Origin: Pseudomonas sp. Teo4
Lineage (GTDB): Bacteria > Pseudomonadota > Gammaproteobacteria > Pseudomonadales > Pseudomonadaceae
Direction: 5' to 3'
Assembly: GCF_034387475.1 (NCBI RefSeq)
Contig: NZ_JAXCIL010000001.1
Coordinates: 3,410,001 to 3,474,000 of the forward strand
DNA length: 64,000 nucleotides
Part shown: positions 1 to 8,657 of the stretch, piece by piece
How positions within the stretch are numbered: the stretch's first letter is position 1
Layout: each line of letters opens with the position of its first letter
Program-made: the position numbers and the translations under genes
The notes under the pieces: model-generated
The model's input: only the letters and a program-made list of their open reading frames with translations
Databases searched by the model: none
Told to the model about the DNA's origin: nothing

Positions 1-342
1 TCCCCGCAGGAATTCCCGCCACCCCGACTCCACCACCACCTGCCCTCGCGCCTCCATGTGCCCGCCTCGCCAGGCCGCCAGCAGCATTTTCAACGCGAAC
101 CACACCAGCATCGCCGAGCCACCCAGCCACAGGACCCAGCGCACGGCTTCGAACTGCAGCAGAACGGTCATCCCGGCCAACGCCGCCACCGCGTAGAGCA
201 GGTCACCCACACAGGTGCCAAGGCCCAGCCAGAAGCCTTGAAGAAAACCACGCTGCATGGCCAGGGTGATCATGGCGATGTTGGCCACGCCGATGTCCAG
301 GCACAGGGACAGGCTGAGGAGAAAACCGTTGGAAAAAGGCAT
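1..342 (-). CDS. LysE/RhtB-type amino-acid exporter, partial
   Basis: Inner-membrane exporter of the LysE/RhtB type, cut by the left edge of the window, so only the first 114 codons are seen. The protein starts MPFSNGFLLSLSLCLDIGVA and shows three hydrophobic segments at about residues 6-28, 36-62 and 67-90, the N-terminal half of a family that usually has about 200 residues and six helices. The start at 342 has no strong ribosome-binding site. It lies 81 bp downstream of hicB on the same strand but need not share its transcript. The exported substrate cannot be told from this fragment; another small polytopic transporter family is possible. Confidence 0.7.
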   Translation of the reverse strand, partial: MPFSNGFLLSLSLCLDIGVANIAMITLAMQRGFLQGFWLGLGTCVGDLLYAVAALAGMTVLLQFEAVRWVLWLGGSAMLVWFALKMLLAAWRGGHMEARGQVVVESGWREFLRG

Positions 343-423
343 CGAGGGCTCGGCTACACGTTGAAGACAAGCGCCATTTCAGCACGCACGAGTGCGCGCT
401 GTATTGGAAGTAATTGCGCTTGG

Positions 424-756
424 TCAGGCCAATGTCGCTTGCTCGAACACTTCGTCAGCCCACTGGTTCAAGCTCTTGCCTGCGGCACGCGCAGCAACAC
501 TCGCAGCCGCGTGAACCTCTGGCCGTATACGCAGCATGACCTTGCCGGAAGCGGGCTTCTCCGGACTGATACCCTGCTCTGCACAATCGGCCAGGTAATC
601 GTCCAGAGCCTCGCGAAACGCTTCATGCAACTCGGGAACGGAGCTTGCGTGAAAACTGATGATGTCTCGGATGCCGAGCACGCGGCCGACAAAGATGTCG
701 TCACGCTCATCGTATTCGATACGGGCGGCATAACCCTTGTAACGCATGCAACTCAT
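424..756 (-). CDS. hicB: HicB-family antitoxin
   Basis: Antitoxin of a type II HicAB toxin-antitoxin pair: it binds and silences HicA and normally represses the operon. The 110 residues show the two expected parts. Residues 1-65 form the HicB-like partial RNase-H fold (YKGYAARIEYDERDDIFVGRV, then a helix rich in Glu and Asp). Residues 70-108 form a ribbon-helix-helix DNA-binding tail (GKVMLRIRPEVHAAASVAAR, SLNQWADEVFEQ). Its ATG overlaps the hicA stop by four bases, so the two are translationally coupled, toxin first. The frame is intact. Confidence 0.9.
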   Translation of the reverse strand: MSCMRYKGYAARIEYDERDDIFVGRVLGIRDIISFHASSVPELHEAFREALDDYLADCAEQGISPEKPASGKVMLRIRPEVHAAASVAARAAGKSLNQWADEVFEQATLA

Positions 757-1007
757 AGGCTGACTCCTGCCCGCAAGAGAAATTCGCGGGCCTCTTCTAT
801 CTGATACCGCTTGGCTTCCTTACCTGGGTGCGGTCGATGGCATCTCCAGAGTTGCCCACGAAGCACGAGCTTGACCCTGGAACCCTGCCGCTCGTGCACT
901 TGCCCTCCGAGATAAAGCACCAAGGCCTCGATCTCGGAGAAAGCCAATGACGCCGTGGTGGGCGTTCTGAAAATTGCTTCGCTGATCTTGCGGTATCGAG
1001 TGTTCAT
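753..1007 (-). CDS. hicA: HicA-family toxin
   Basis: Predicted mRNA interferase of the HicA (YcfA-like) family, a small dsRBD-like fold that cleaves RNA when free of HicB. At 84 residues it has the usual size. The core GSRVKLVLRGQLWRCHRPHP followed by GKEAK matches the family's central strand and PHP-GKE turn, and the C-terminus (ARE..LLRAGV) is typical. The usual catalytic His of the GSH motif reads Arg here (GSR), a variant that also occurs in the family, so activity is uncertain. It is the first gene of the pair; a palindrome lies just upstream of its start. Confidence 0.85.
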   Translation of the reverse strand: MNTRYRKISEAIFRTPTTASLAFSEIEALVLYLGGQVHERQGSRVKLVLRGQLWRCHRPHPGKEAKRYQIEEAREFLLRAGVSL

Positions 1008-1014
1008 CGAAAGA

Positions 1015-1035
1015 TGCTATCAAAATAAGATAGCA
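1015..1035. promoter_or_regulatory. hicAB operator palindrome
   Basis: Perfect inverted repeat TGCTATC-N7-GATAGCA with an AT-rich centre, 8-28 bp upstream of the hicA start codon. Its position over the expected promoter and leader suits autoregulation by the ribbon-helix-helix domain of HicB. Function is inferred from position and symmetry. Confidence 0.6.
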
Positions 1036-1064
1036 CTTTTTCCCCGACTTTCATTCAAGATCTT

Positions 1065-2018
1065 TCACCCCCGCAAAACCTCCGCATACCGCTCACGATC
1101 CACATTAGCCCCACTCAACACCACCGCCACACGCTTGCCAGCCTGCTTGCCACGCTCCTGCATGAGCGCTGCCAACGCCGCAGCCCCAGCGCCTTCAGCC
1201 GTGTTGTGGGTAGTTTCGTGATACAGGCGCATGGCTTCGGCGATTTCGCTGTCGTCCACCCGCACGATACGGGCCGCGTGCTCGCGCACCAGGGCGAAGG
1301 CATCGGCATGGGGCACCCGGCAGGCCATGCCATCGGCGAAGGTCTCGGCGGTGGCCGTAGTGACGATGCGTCCTTGCTCGAAGCTCTGCGCATAAGCATC
1401 CGCCGCACTGGAAACCACACCCACGATTTCAGTGTTCAAGCCCAGCAGATTGCGCGCCTGGATCAGCCCGCAAATGCCCGAGCCCATGCCGATCGGCACA
1501 TACACGCAGTCCAGTTCTTGCACGGCCTCGAACAGCTCCAGGGCGTAGGTCGCCACCCCACGCACCAGCTCAGGGTGGAACGAGGGCACCATGGTGTAGC
1601 CCAGCTCGGCGGCCATTCGCCCGGCCTCTTCACGGGCCACGTCAAAGTCCACGCCATACTCGACCAGCTCGGCGCCCAGCGCACGCATGGCAGCGTTCTT
1701 CTCCCGGGAGTTGCCTTGCGGCACCACGATCACCAATGGCAGGCCGGCCTGACGTGCCGCCAAGGCCATGCTCTGGCCATGGTTGCCACGGGTCGCAGTG
1801 ACCAGGCCACGGGGTGGCGTGCCGCCCTCCAGCAATGAGCGCACATACACCAGCCCGCCGCGTACCTTGAAGGCCCCGGTGGGCGCATGATTCTCGTGCT
1901 TGACCCACACCTGGCAGCCCAGCCGCGCAGCCAGCAATGGCCAGGCATGCTGCGGGGTGGCGGGTACGTGCTGGTGAACGAATGCGGCGGCTTCACGCAA
2001 GGCGGTAAGGTCGAACAT
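1065..2018 (-). CDS. threonine/serine dehydratase (PLP)
   Basis: PLP-dependent beta-elimination enzyme that deaminates L-threonine or L-serine to 2-oxobutyrate or pyruvate plus ammonia. Hallmarks are the Schiff-base Lys in GAFKVRGG (about residue 51), the substrate loop TRGNHGQS, and the glycine-rich phosphate loop GMGSGICG. At about 317 residues it has the catalytic domain only and no ACT regulatory domain, so it is a catabolic TdcB-like form and not biosynthetic IlvA. ATG 2018 is preferred over ATG 2027 because GAAGG stands 9 bases before 2018 but directly abuts 2027. It diverges from a MocR regulator, which may control it. The true substrate could be another hydroxyamino acid. Confidence 0.88.
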   Translation of the reverse strand: MFDLTALREAAAFVHQHVPATPQHAWPLLAARLGCQVWVKHENHAPTGAFKVRGGLVYVRSLLEGGTPPRGLVTATRGNHGQSMALAARQAGLPLVIVVPQGNSREKNAAMRALGAELVEYGVDFDVAREEAGRMAAELGYTMVPSFHPELVRGVATYALELFEAVQELDCVYVPIGMGSGICGLIQARNLLGLNTEIVGVVSSAADAYAQSFEQGRIVTTATAETFADGMACRVPHADAFALVREHAARIVRVDDSEIAEAMRLYHETTHNTAEGAGAAALAALMQERGKQAGKRVAVVLSGANVDRERYAEVLRG

Positions 2019-2031
2019 GGCGGTCATCCTT

Positions 2032-2101
2032 CATGGGCAAGAGGTTGATCCGATCCTATGTGCCGGGCATTGTATGGGTAAATCCTTATATTGCATGGGC
2101 A
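2032..2101. promoter_or_regulatory. three phased direct repeats between dehydratase and mocR
   Basis: The octamer CATGGGCA occurs at 2032-2039 and 2094-2101, and the variant TATGGGTA at 2073-2080. Start-to-start distances are 41 and 21 bp, so all three lie on one face of the helix. The first copy abuts the dehydratase start and the last lies next to a TATATT -10-like box (2087-2092) of the regulator. MocR proteins are known to bind phased direct repeats, so this is a good candidate for the regulator's own operator. Confidence 0.6.
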
Positions 2102-2109
2102 GCAATTTC

Positions 2110-3453
2110 ATGTGGATACCCGAACTCGTCGACGACGGCCGGCCACGCTACCTGGCGCTGGTGGACGCCATCGCCAGCGCCATCGAATGTGGAACACTCA
2201 AGGTCGGCGACCGCCTGCCACCCCAGCGTCGCCTGGCCTGGAAGCTGGGGTTGAACCCCAGCACCACGCAGCAAGCCTACCGCGAGGCCGCCGCCCGTCA
2301 TCTGGTGGCTGGCGAAGTCGGGCGTGGCACCTATGTGCTGGCCGGTAGCCAGGAAGCAACGCTGTTTCGCCTCAAGCAGCATGACCCGCTGGACGCACTG
2401 ATCGACCTGTCGACCAACGTGCCAGTGGTCGACCCCGCCACCCCAGATCTGCACGTTAGCCTGCAGGCCCTGCTGACACAGGGGCAGAGTCACCTGCTCG
2501 ATCATTACCTGGGCCCGCAACAGTTGCTGCTGGGCAGGCTCCAGGGCGCCCGCTGGCTGGCCAATCGCGGCCTGGCGTTGGCGGCGGACGATTTGTTGAT
2601 GTGCGCAGGCGCCCAGCAGGCGCTCACCTTGCTGCTGCAGTCGTTCTGCCAGAACGGCGAGCCGGTCATGCTCGAGGCACTGACCGCCCCCGGCATCAAG
2701 GCGGCCTGCCGACAGCTGCGCCTGCCGGTGCACGGTGTGGCGCTGGACGACCAGGGCCTGCGACCGGATGAGCTGGACCGGGTTGCCCGTGCCAGCGGTG
2801 CACGGGTGCTGGTCACCACCCCGACCCTGCACAACCCCACTGGCGCCTTCATGGACGACACTCGCCGCCGGGCAATTGCCGAAGTGGTTGAACGCCTTGG
2901 ACTGCTGGTGATCGAGGATGATGTCTACGGCGCCCTCAGCGACCGCGCGCCTCTCTACCCCTTGTTGGGCGAGCACGGCGTGTTGATCAGCAGCTTGTCC
3001 AAGACTGTGGCCGCCGGGCTGAGGCTCGGCTGGATCGTGGCCAGCCCACGCCTGCTGGAGCAGGTCGATCCTTACTCCAAGGCCAGCCATTGGTCGGTTT
3101 CACCGTTGAACCTGCAGGTTGCCTGCCAGTGGATCGAAGACGGTACTGCGGCGCGGCGGCTGGCCTGGCAGCGCGCGGAAGTCGGCGAACGCTGGCGCCT
3201 GGCGCGCAAGGTGCTTGGAGGTGCGTTGTGCAACGCCAGCGAACCCGCGCCCCATGCCTGGGTGGCCGCCTCGCGAGGTGCTGACAAGGTGGTGGCGGAA
3301 TGTCGGGCGCAACGTGTAGAAATCGTGCCGGCGAGTGTTTTCGCCGTGGGCGCGAGCGAGGAGCAAGCGGTGCGTATCAGCCTGTCGGCGGCGGGCAGCC
3401 GAGCCGAGCTGATGAAGGGCTTGGAGGTCGTGCGTCGGGTGCTGTCAGCTTGA
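2110..3453 (+). CDS. MocR-type GntR/aminotransferase regulator
   Basis: Transcription factor of the MocR/PdxR group: a GntR winged helix-turn-helix (residues 5-75; QRRLAWKLGLNPSTTQQAYR) joined to a fold-type I aminotransferase domain (about 95-447) that senses PLP or a PLP-amino acid adduct. Domain marks are HNPTGAFMDD, the Asp/Tyr segment EDDVYGALS and the PLP Lys (SSLSKTVAAGLRLGW, about residue 298). ATG 2110 (MWIPEL) is chosen because the GntR domain starts there; an in-frame extension to 2017 would read through the direct repeats. Divergent from the dehydratase, its probable target. The frame is intact over 447 residues. Confidence 0.88.
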   Translation: MWIPELVDDGRPRYLALVDAIASAIECGTLKVGDRLPPQRRLAWKLGLNPSTTQQAYREAAARHLVAGEVGRGTYVLAGSQEATLFRLKQHDPLDALIDLSTNVPVVDPATPDLHVSLQALLTQGQSHLLDHYLGPQQLLLGRLQGARWLANRGLALAADDLLMCAGAQQALTLLLQSFCQNGEPVMLEALTAPGIKAACRQLRLPVHGVALDDQGLRPDELDRVARASGARVLVTTPTLHNPTGAFMDDTRRRAIAEVVERLGLLVIEDDVYGALSDRAPLYPLLGEHGVLISSLSKTVAAGLRLGWIVASPRLLEQVDPYSKASHWSVSPLNLQVACQWIEDGTAARRLAWQRAEVGERWRLARKVLGGALCNASEPAPHAWVAASRGADKVVAECRAQRVEIVPASVFAVGASEEQAVRISLSAAGSRAELMKGLEVVRRVLSA

Positions 3454-3523
3454 TGGATCAAAGCCGCCCCCGCAGCCCTGTTTCGGTCTGCAGGAGCGGG
3501 TTTACCCGTGAAGGGTCAGACAA

Positions 3524-3780
3524 TCAGCCTTGCTGGCAGCCCTCGCCCATGGCGCGGTACTGAATGGTATGCACCTGCCCTGGTGGTCTTCATAGGTCAT
3601 GGTCGCAGGTACCACTTCGCAGACATTGGGGATGGTCGACAGGTTGATCACCCGTTTGATGTCCAGGTTCATGGAGTAGTCGTACTGCTGGGCCACAGGC
3701 TCGGTGGAGACAGGTTTGGCCTCGTCTGCGAGGGCGAGCGAGGACATACCGACCAATGCAAGAATCAGTAATGGTTTCAT
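3524..3780 (-). CDS. small secreted DUF2790 protein (frame interrupted)
   Basis: Short exported protein of the Pseudomonas DUF2790 family. Residues 1-18 are a signal peptide (MKPLLILALVGMSSLALADE), followed by the family core YSMNLDIKRVINLST, CEVVPATMTYEDHQG. A missing G near 3576 shifts the frame; restoring it gives VHTIQYRAMGEGCQQG and a stop at 3524, the expected C-terminus with its second Cys, for 85 residues. Function is unknown. Members in other pseudomonads often lie beside metal-responsive two-component genes; none is seen here. A perfect palindrome lies 70 bp upstream. Confidence 0.8.
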
Positions 3781-3849
3781 GTGGGTTGGCCTTTAAAGCA
3801 ATCAAGCTGATCGATTGACTTCAATATGCCGTCAATGGCGCGGAGAAGT

Positions 3850-3872
3850 TGTCATCTTGAAGGAAGATGACA
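3850..3872. promoter_or_regulatory. palindrome upstream of DUF2790 gene
   Basis: Perfect 9-bp inverted repeat TGTCATCTT-GAAGG-AAGATGACA, about 70 bp upstream of the DUF2790 start. There is no T-run after it, so it reads better as a regulator site than as a terminator. The bound protein is unknown. Confidence 0.45.
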
Positions 3873-4081
3873 CGAAGTACCGATCCCGCTTCGTCGTACT
3901 GCTGGGGGGATGTTTGAAAGTCTACTCCCGCCTTTGAATAGTTGAACCCCAAAGTCGGACATTCACCCTTGCGGGATTTGCAACAATCTGCGACAAAATC
4001 GCCCCAAGATACTGGCCTAGAGCCTCTCCCGCATGTTTTTCCATATCAACGTCGAACTTGTATGAAAATACTGCCTGTACC

Positions 4082-4159
4082 GGCCTCATCGCCGGCAAGC
4101 CGGCTCCTACAGGTGGTCGACGCGGTCCATGTGGGAGCCGGCTTGCCGGCGATGAGGCC
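4082..4159. repeat. REP pair (BIME)
   Basis: Two head-to-head copies of the GCCGGCAAGCCGGCTCC palindromic unit bounded by GGCCTCATC and GATGAGGCC, about 78 bp. The second copy ends 30 bp before the GNAT start. The 300 bp before it (3781-4081) hold only the palindrome at 3850. Confidence 0.9.
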
Positions 4160-4189
4160 AGCACAGACAACCCATTACTCGGATCAAGC

Positions 4190-4636
4190 ATGTCCACGCT
4201 GCACTGCACCCAACTGAACACTGTCGAGCGCCGCCTGCTCGACCACTTCTACCGCCAGCACGGCTCACGCATGCGCGCCGCCAGCGAGGGAGAACTGTGG
4301 GTAGCACGGCGCAACGAGATCATTGCAGGCCTGAGCCTGTCCGCCATCGAAAACGGCCACTGGCTCACGGGGCTGTTCGTCGCCCCTGAGCAGCGCAACC
4401 AGGGCGTGGCGGGGCAATTGATAGAAGCCGCTTTGGCTGAAAGGCGCGGCCCTGTCTGGCTGTTCTGCCACCCCGACCTGACTCCCTTCTACCAGCGCCT
4501 GGCATTCGAAACCGCCGAACAGCTACCCGAAGCCCTCGCCGCTCGCCTGGCGCGCTACCAGCGCAACAAACGCCTGGTGGCACTGGTACGCGATCAGTCG
4601 TCGCTGGCATCCAGCCCGGGAACAGCACCTCGGTGA
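4190..4636 (+). CDS. GNAT-family N-acetyltransferase
   Basis: Small acetyl-CoA-dependent acyltransferase of about 148 residues with unknown acceptor. The acetyl-CoA-binding core is visible: [21 protein letters not shown] (Q/RxxGxG/A) at about residues 63-83, then a short second half ending [19 protein letters not shown] 4190 is chosen because the reading upstream runs through the REP element. The 3' end overlaps the convergent def gene; the same missing base near 4612 that breaks def alters this C-terminus, which when restored runs a few codons further. Confidence 0.82.
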   Translation: MSTLHCTQLNTVERRLLDHFYRQHGSRMRAASEGELWVARRNEIIAGLSLSAIENGHWLTGLFVAPEQRNQGVAGQLIEAALAERRGPVWLFCHPDLTPFYQRLAFETAEQLPEALAARLARYQRNKRLVALVRDQSSLASSPGTAPR

Positions 4637-5128
4637 ATCCGAACTTGGCGAAATCCTGAATGCGCGAGGGGTACAGCCGCCCGATCAGGTGATCGCACTC
4701 ATGCTGCACCACCCGGGCATGGAACCCGTCGGCGAAGCGGTTGATCGGGTTGCCCTGGGGTCGATACCTTCGTAGCGGATGTGCTTGTAGCGCGGCACCA
4801 CCCCGCGCAGGCCGGGCACTGACAGGCAACCCTCCCAGCCGTCCTCGATCTCGGTGGACATGGGCGTGATCACCGGGTTGAGCAGAATGGTCTGCGGAAC
4901 GGGCTCGGCATCCGGGTAGCGCTCGCTGCGCTCGAACCCGAAGATGACCAGTTGCAGGTCGATGCCGATCTGCGGTGCGGCCAGGCCTACACCGCCCACA
5001 TGGGCCATGGTTTCGAACATGTCGTCGATCAGTTGCTGCAGTTCGGCGCTGCCGATCAGGTCGTCAGGCACCGGAGGGGCGATGCGCAGCAAGCGCTCGT
5101 CGCCCATCTTCAGAATCTCGCGGATCAT
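4594..5128 (-). CDS. def: peptide deformylase (frame interrupted)
   Basis: Iron-dependent peptide deformylase that removes the N-formyl group from new proteins. All three family motifs are present once the frame is restored: [10 protein letters not shown] (46-55), EGCLSVPG (99-106) and HECDHLIG (143-150), which supply the Gln, Cys and two His of the metal site. One missing C in the run at about 4755 breaks the frame before motif 3, and one missing G near 4612 changes the end; restored length is 178 residues. Its ATG overlaps the yihY stop (ATGA). It is not next to fmt, so this is probably a second, stand-alone copy such as pseudomonads often carry. Confidence 0.9.
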
Positions 5129-6084
5129 CGGGGTGTCGGCTCGGAAGGTTGAGGCTCGGTAGGAATCGGGTGCTCATGGCCAAGCACTGTCAGCGTCTCC
5201 CTGGATTTCTTGCCGTCGAAATCTTTTTCACCAGGGTTCTTGCCTTCGGACGACATGTGCTCGATCACTGCATTCATTTCCGCCCCCAGCAACAGCACGG
5301 CGGCGGAAATATAGAAATACAGCAACAGCACGATGATTGCACCAATGCTGCCGTACATCGCGTTGTAGTCCGCGAAGGTCTTCACGTAGTAACCAAAGGC
5401 CAGAGACGCGATGATCCACACCACCACGGCCAGCACCGAACCCGGCGTGATGAAGCGAAACTTCTGCTTCACATCTGGCATGACGTAATAGATCAACGCT
5501 ACCGCCACCATCATCAGGATGATGATCGCCGGCCAACGCAGGATGGTCCACACCGTGACGATCACCTCCTGCATGCCGACCTGGGAGGCGATCCACTCCA
5601 TGACCTGCGGCCCCAGCACCATCAATGCTGCTGCAGCCAGCAACATGCCAGCGATGCCCACGGTGTAGATGATCGACAGCGGAATGCGCTTCCACACTGG
5701 CCGGCCTTCGGGCACATCGTAGGCGGCGTTCATCGCGCTCATCATCAAGCGCACACCCGCCGAGGCGGTCCACAGCGCGATCACGATACCCACTGAAAGC
5801 AAGCCACCCTTGGATTGCTGCAACTGGTCGATCACCGGGTTGACCTGCTCCAGGGCCTGCGGCGGCAGTACCAGTTCCGATTGCAGGCGCAGCCAGGAGA
5901 AGAAGTCCGGCAGGTGCAGAAAACCGATCAAGGCAATCAGAAACAGCAGGAAAGGGAACAGCGAAAACAGCATCTGGTAGGCCAACGCCGAGGCATAGGT
6001 GGACATCTCGTCATCGAGAAATTCGCTGACGGTGCGCACCAGCACGCGGTGCAGGGGCAGGCCGCGCAGGTCGGGGAAAATCAT
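5125..6084 (-). CDS. YihY/BrkB-family inner-membrane protein
   Basis: Polytopic inner-membrane protein of the YihY (BrkB/UPF0761) family, 319 residues, function unknown. Six hydrophobic segments are seen, beginning with [20 protein letters not shown] at about 32-51 and ending [20 protein letters not shown] near 245. The segment [18 protein letters not shown] is a family signature. A charged tail of about 50 residues is predicted to be cytoplasmic. It is coupled by a 4-bp overlap to def. The start at 6084 is preceded by AGGAGA. Confidence 0.88.
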   Translation of the reverse strand: MIFPDLRGLPLHRVLVRTVSEFLDDEMSTYASALAYQMLFSLFPFLLFLIALIGFLHLPDFFSWLRLQSELVLPPQALEQVNPVIDQLQQSKGGLLSVGIVIALWTASAGVRLMMSAMNAAYDVPEGRPVWKRIPLSIIYTVGIAGMLLAAAALMVLGPQVMEWIASQVGMQEVIVTVWTILRWPAIIILMMVAVALIYYVMPDVKQKFRFITPGSVLAVVVWIIASLAFGYYVKTFADYNAMYGSIGAIIVLLLYFYISAAVLLLGAEMNAVIEHMSSEGKNPGEKDFDGKKSRETLTVLGHEHPIPTEPQPSEPTPR

Positions 6085-6231
6085 AGCGTCTCCTTTCGCC
6101 GCTTGATCAGTACAACAGAGAAGTCTAATAGACCACGCAACCGATGTACTGCTCCCTGCCGACTTTCAGAAAAAGCGACCGCCCTGTGGGAGCGGACAAC
6201 ACCGTTCCCACAGTCGGCACGAAACAATCAA

Positions 6232-6411
6232 TCAGGGCTTTTTCACTGCATCCTTGATGTCACCCTTGATCTGCTGCGCCTCGCCTTTCAGTTCCTGGGC
6301 GCGCCCTTCGGCGCGCAGCTTCTCGTTATCGGTCGCCTTGCCGATGCCTTGCTTGACGTTGCCCATGGCCTCGTTGGCCAGACCTTTGACTTTGTCTTTG
6401 GTGCCGCTCAT
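6232..6411 (-). CDS. CsbD-family stress protein
   Basis: Small, very hydrophilic CsbD-like protein (59 residues; MSGTKDKVKGLANEAMGNVK at the start, AEGRAQELKGEAQQIKGDIK near the end). It has the Lys/Glu/Ala-rich repeated amphipathic pattern of a family induced by general stress and thought to be largely unfolded. AGGAG stands 6 bases before the ATG. The molecular role is unknown. The stop is followed by a short GTGGGAGC-type half repeat (6185-6215). Confidence 0.9.
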   Translation of the reverse strand: MSGTKDKVKGLANEAMGNVKQGIGKATDNEKLRAEGRAQELKGEAQQIKGDIKDAVKKP

Positions 6412-6651
6412 GGCAAATCTCCTGCAAGTTCAGACACGTGAACCGTGTCGACAGTCGGTTGACCGGGGCCTTCGCCAAGAGTTTCACTGGATTTGCCCAC
6501 GGCATGCCGGGCGGTAAAGCAGGGCGAATACCGCACCGAATTGGCCGCAACGCTCTGCGCAGCGCCCCACCTCTCCCCTAGAATCACCTGCAAAGGGCAG
6601 CCCGAAGCAGGCTGCCTTCGATAAGAACAATCGTTACCGGAAACCCGCACC

Positions 6652-8121
6652 ATGCGTTTGATGCCCGTGCTCGCAGCCTTGCTGCCCTGCTCCCCCTGCC
6701 CGCTCTTGCCGCCGCACCGGCCAGCAGCGAAACCCTGCGCGTCGACCATTATGCCGACGACGGCCAACCCGGCAGCCTGCGCTGGGCGATCGAGACCAGC
6801 AACCAGAACCCTGGCCACTACCGCATCGACATCGCCGCGGTGGGCAAACCGCCCTATGTGATCCGTCCGACCCGCGCCCTGCCGGAAATCAAGGGCCCGG
6901 TGCGCATCACCGGCCTGTCGTGGGCCCGCGACGGCCAGTACATCGCCATCGACGGCTCCGGCTATATCAAGGACCAGGGCGTGCACACCTGCCCCGGCGC
7001 GCTGCCAGGGCAATACGGCACCAATGTGCGCACCACCACCAACCCTGGGCTGGTGCTGCGTGACACTCAAGGCGTGCACCTGAGCGGCCTGGAAGTGCGC
7101 AACTTCTGCATCGGCATTCTGGTCAACCGCGCCAGTGGCAACGTCATCGAAGACAACCGCATCGTGGCCAACAAAGGCGGCGCCGGGATCATGCTCACCG
7201 GCGACGACGGGGCCGGCAACCCGACCGCCACCACCACGGTCAACAACAAGGTGCTGCGCAACCAGTTGATCGACAACGGCGACGGCCTGGAGCTCACCCG
7301 TGGCGCGGCGTTCAACCTGGTGGCCGACAACCTGTTCCGCTCCACTGCGGCCAACCCGGAGCCCTCTCAAGGCATCGAGATTCTGCTGGGCAACGACAAC
7401 AGCGTGGTACGCAACCGCTTCGAGAACTACTCCGACGGGCTGCAGATCAACTGGGGCAAGCGCAACTACCTGGGGCCAACACCTTCACCGGCAACTCCAA
7501 CGGCGTCAGCGTCACCGGCGAAGGCAATATCCTCGATGGCAACCTGATTCACGGCAACCGCATCGGCGTGGCCTTGCGCCCGGAGCCTGATGTCACCGCC
7601 ACGCGCCTCACCGCCAACCGTATCTGGGGCAACAGCCAGGACATTCGCCGCTGCGAGGCCGGCGGCTCCTGCGTGCCCGACCAGCGCACCGGCGCCATCG
7701 TCTTTGGTGTGCCAGCACAGGCCCATGCGCTGTACGTGGGGTCACGCGGGGTGGGTGCGGATTTGGCGAAGAAAGACCAGGCCATCATCTGTGATGGCAA
7801 CGGCGAACCAAGCCGTGCCAGCCGTTGCCCAACCATAACCAGCAGGCGCCCCGGCTGATTGCGCTGCAGGGTGAGGTATTGCAGGGTGAGGTGACAGGGC
7901 CGGCATCCAGCCTGTTGCGGGTCGAATTGTTTGGTAATGCCGAAGGCAACGGAACCGAGGCGGAGCAGTATCTGGGTGAAGTGCTGGTGAACAGTGACCA
8001 GGACGGCAAGGCGAAATTTGCCCAGACGCTGGAAAACGCCGGGCAATTGCGCAGTTTTACCGCGACAGTCACCACCGCTGATGGCGCAACGTCTGAGTTG
8101 AGCCAACCACTTCATCGCTGA
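6652..8121 (+). CDS. secreted right-handed parallel beta-helix protein (frame interrupted)
   Basis: Exported protein with a signal peptide (MRLMPVLAALL, restored PLLPLPALAAAP) and a right-handed parallel beta-helix. Repeated short strands with Asn ladders run from about residue 100 to 330: NFCIGILVNRASGNVIEDNR, NNKVLRNQLIDNGDGLELTR, NDNSVVRNRFENYSDGLQIN, NGVSVTGEGNILDGNLIHGN. The last 100 residues look like a separate beta domain. Three missing bases break it: a C at 6685-6687, a G at 7472-7475 and a C at 7822-7823. Restored length is 490 residues. The fold is that of pectate lyases and related polysaccharide enzymes, but no catalytic signature can be assigned. Confidence 0.78.
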
Positions 8122-8129
8122 ACCCATCG

Positions 8130-8203
8130 GCCCCATCGCCGGCAAGCCGGCTCCCACAGGTCACTGCAGTACCTGTGGGAGCCGGCTTGCCGGCGATAGG
8201 GGC
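8130..8203. repeat. REP pair (BIME)
   Basis: Two inverted GCCGGCAAGCCGGCTCCCAC units around a 17-bp spacer, flanked by GCCCCATC and GATAGGGGC. It lies between the beta-helix gene and the next co-oriented gene. Confidence 0.92.
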
Positions 8204-8276
8204 AACAAACCTTGCCCCGTTACCGGCCACCCCTCACAATGCAGGCCTTATCAAGCGTCAACCCGCAGGAACCTGC

Positions 8277-8657
8277 ATGAAACTCGACAAACCCGCCGCC
8301 ATCGCTCGACGCAACGAAGCACTGGCCAACCCGGTGCTCAACAGCACCAATACCCTGTTCGCCATCCTCGACCGCAAACGCAACCTGTGGTGGTTCGAGG
8401 TGCCGGTGGCGCTGCTGCGCAAAGGCCAGCCCGACTGGGTCAACCTGCTGCTGCACACCCCGGAAAGCGACGAGTTGCAGCACCTGAAGGTGCCCACCAA
8501 CTTCCTGCGTGCCCATCAAGAGCAAATGGAAGTGCGCAACCCGGGCAAGCGCCGCTCGACCATCAGCCTGGCCCTTAGCGCCGACCGCGATTCACTGCTG
8601 CGCGATACCCGTCCGGGCGGCGAGCATCTGGACTTCAAGGCCTTCGTCCAGGCCTGA
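8277..8657 (+). CDS. conserved hypothetical protein
   Basis: Soluble protein of 126 residues starting MKLDKPAAIARRNEALANPV, with no signal peptide or membrane segment. ATG 8277 is chosen because GCAGG precedes it and the longer frame runs through the REP. The sequence is mixed: a helical N-terminus, a strand-rich centre (LFAILDRKRNLWWFEVPVAL) and a basic segment (NPGKRRSTISLALSADRDSL). I do not recognise the family. It converges with the cvfB-like gene; the two stop codons abut at 8657/8658 in the self-complementary GCCTGATCAGGC. Confidence 0.75.
   Translation: MKLDKPAAIARRNEALANPVLNSTNTLFAILDRKRNLWWFEVPVALLRKGQPDWVNLLLHTPESDELQHLKVPTNFLRAHQEQMEVRNPGKRRSTISLALSADRDSLLRDTRPGGEHLDFKAFVQA

Noticed and set aside
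58..804. 248-codon plus-strand frame at the left end
   Set aside because: Antisense to the LysE-type and hicB genes, with His/Gln-rich shadow composition.
1065..2018. Biosynthetic threonine deaminase IlvA
   Set aside because: The protein ends after the catalytic domain at about 317 residues and has no ACT regulatory domain.
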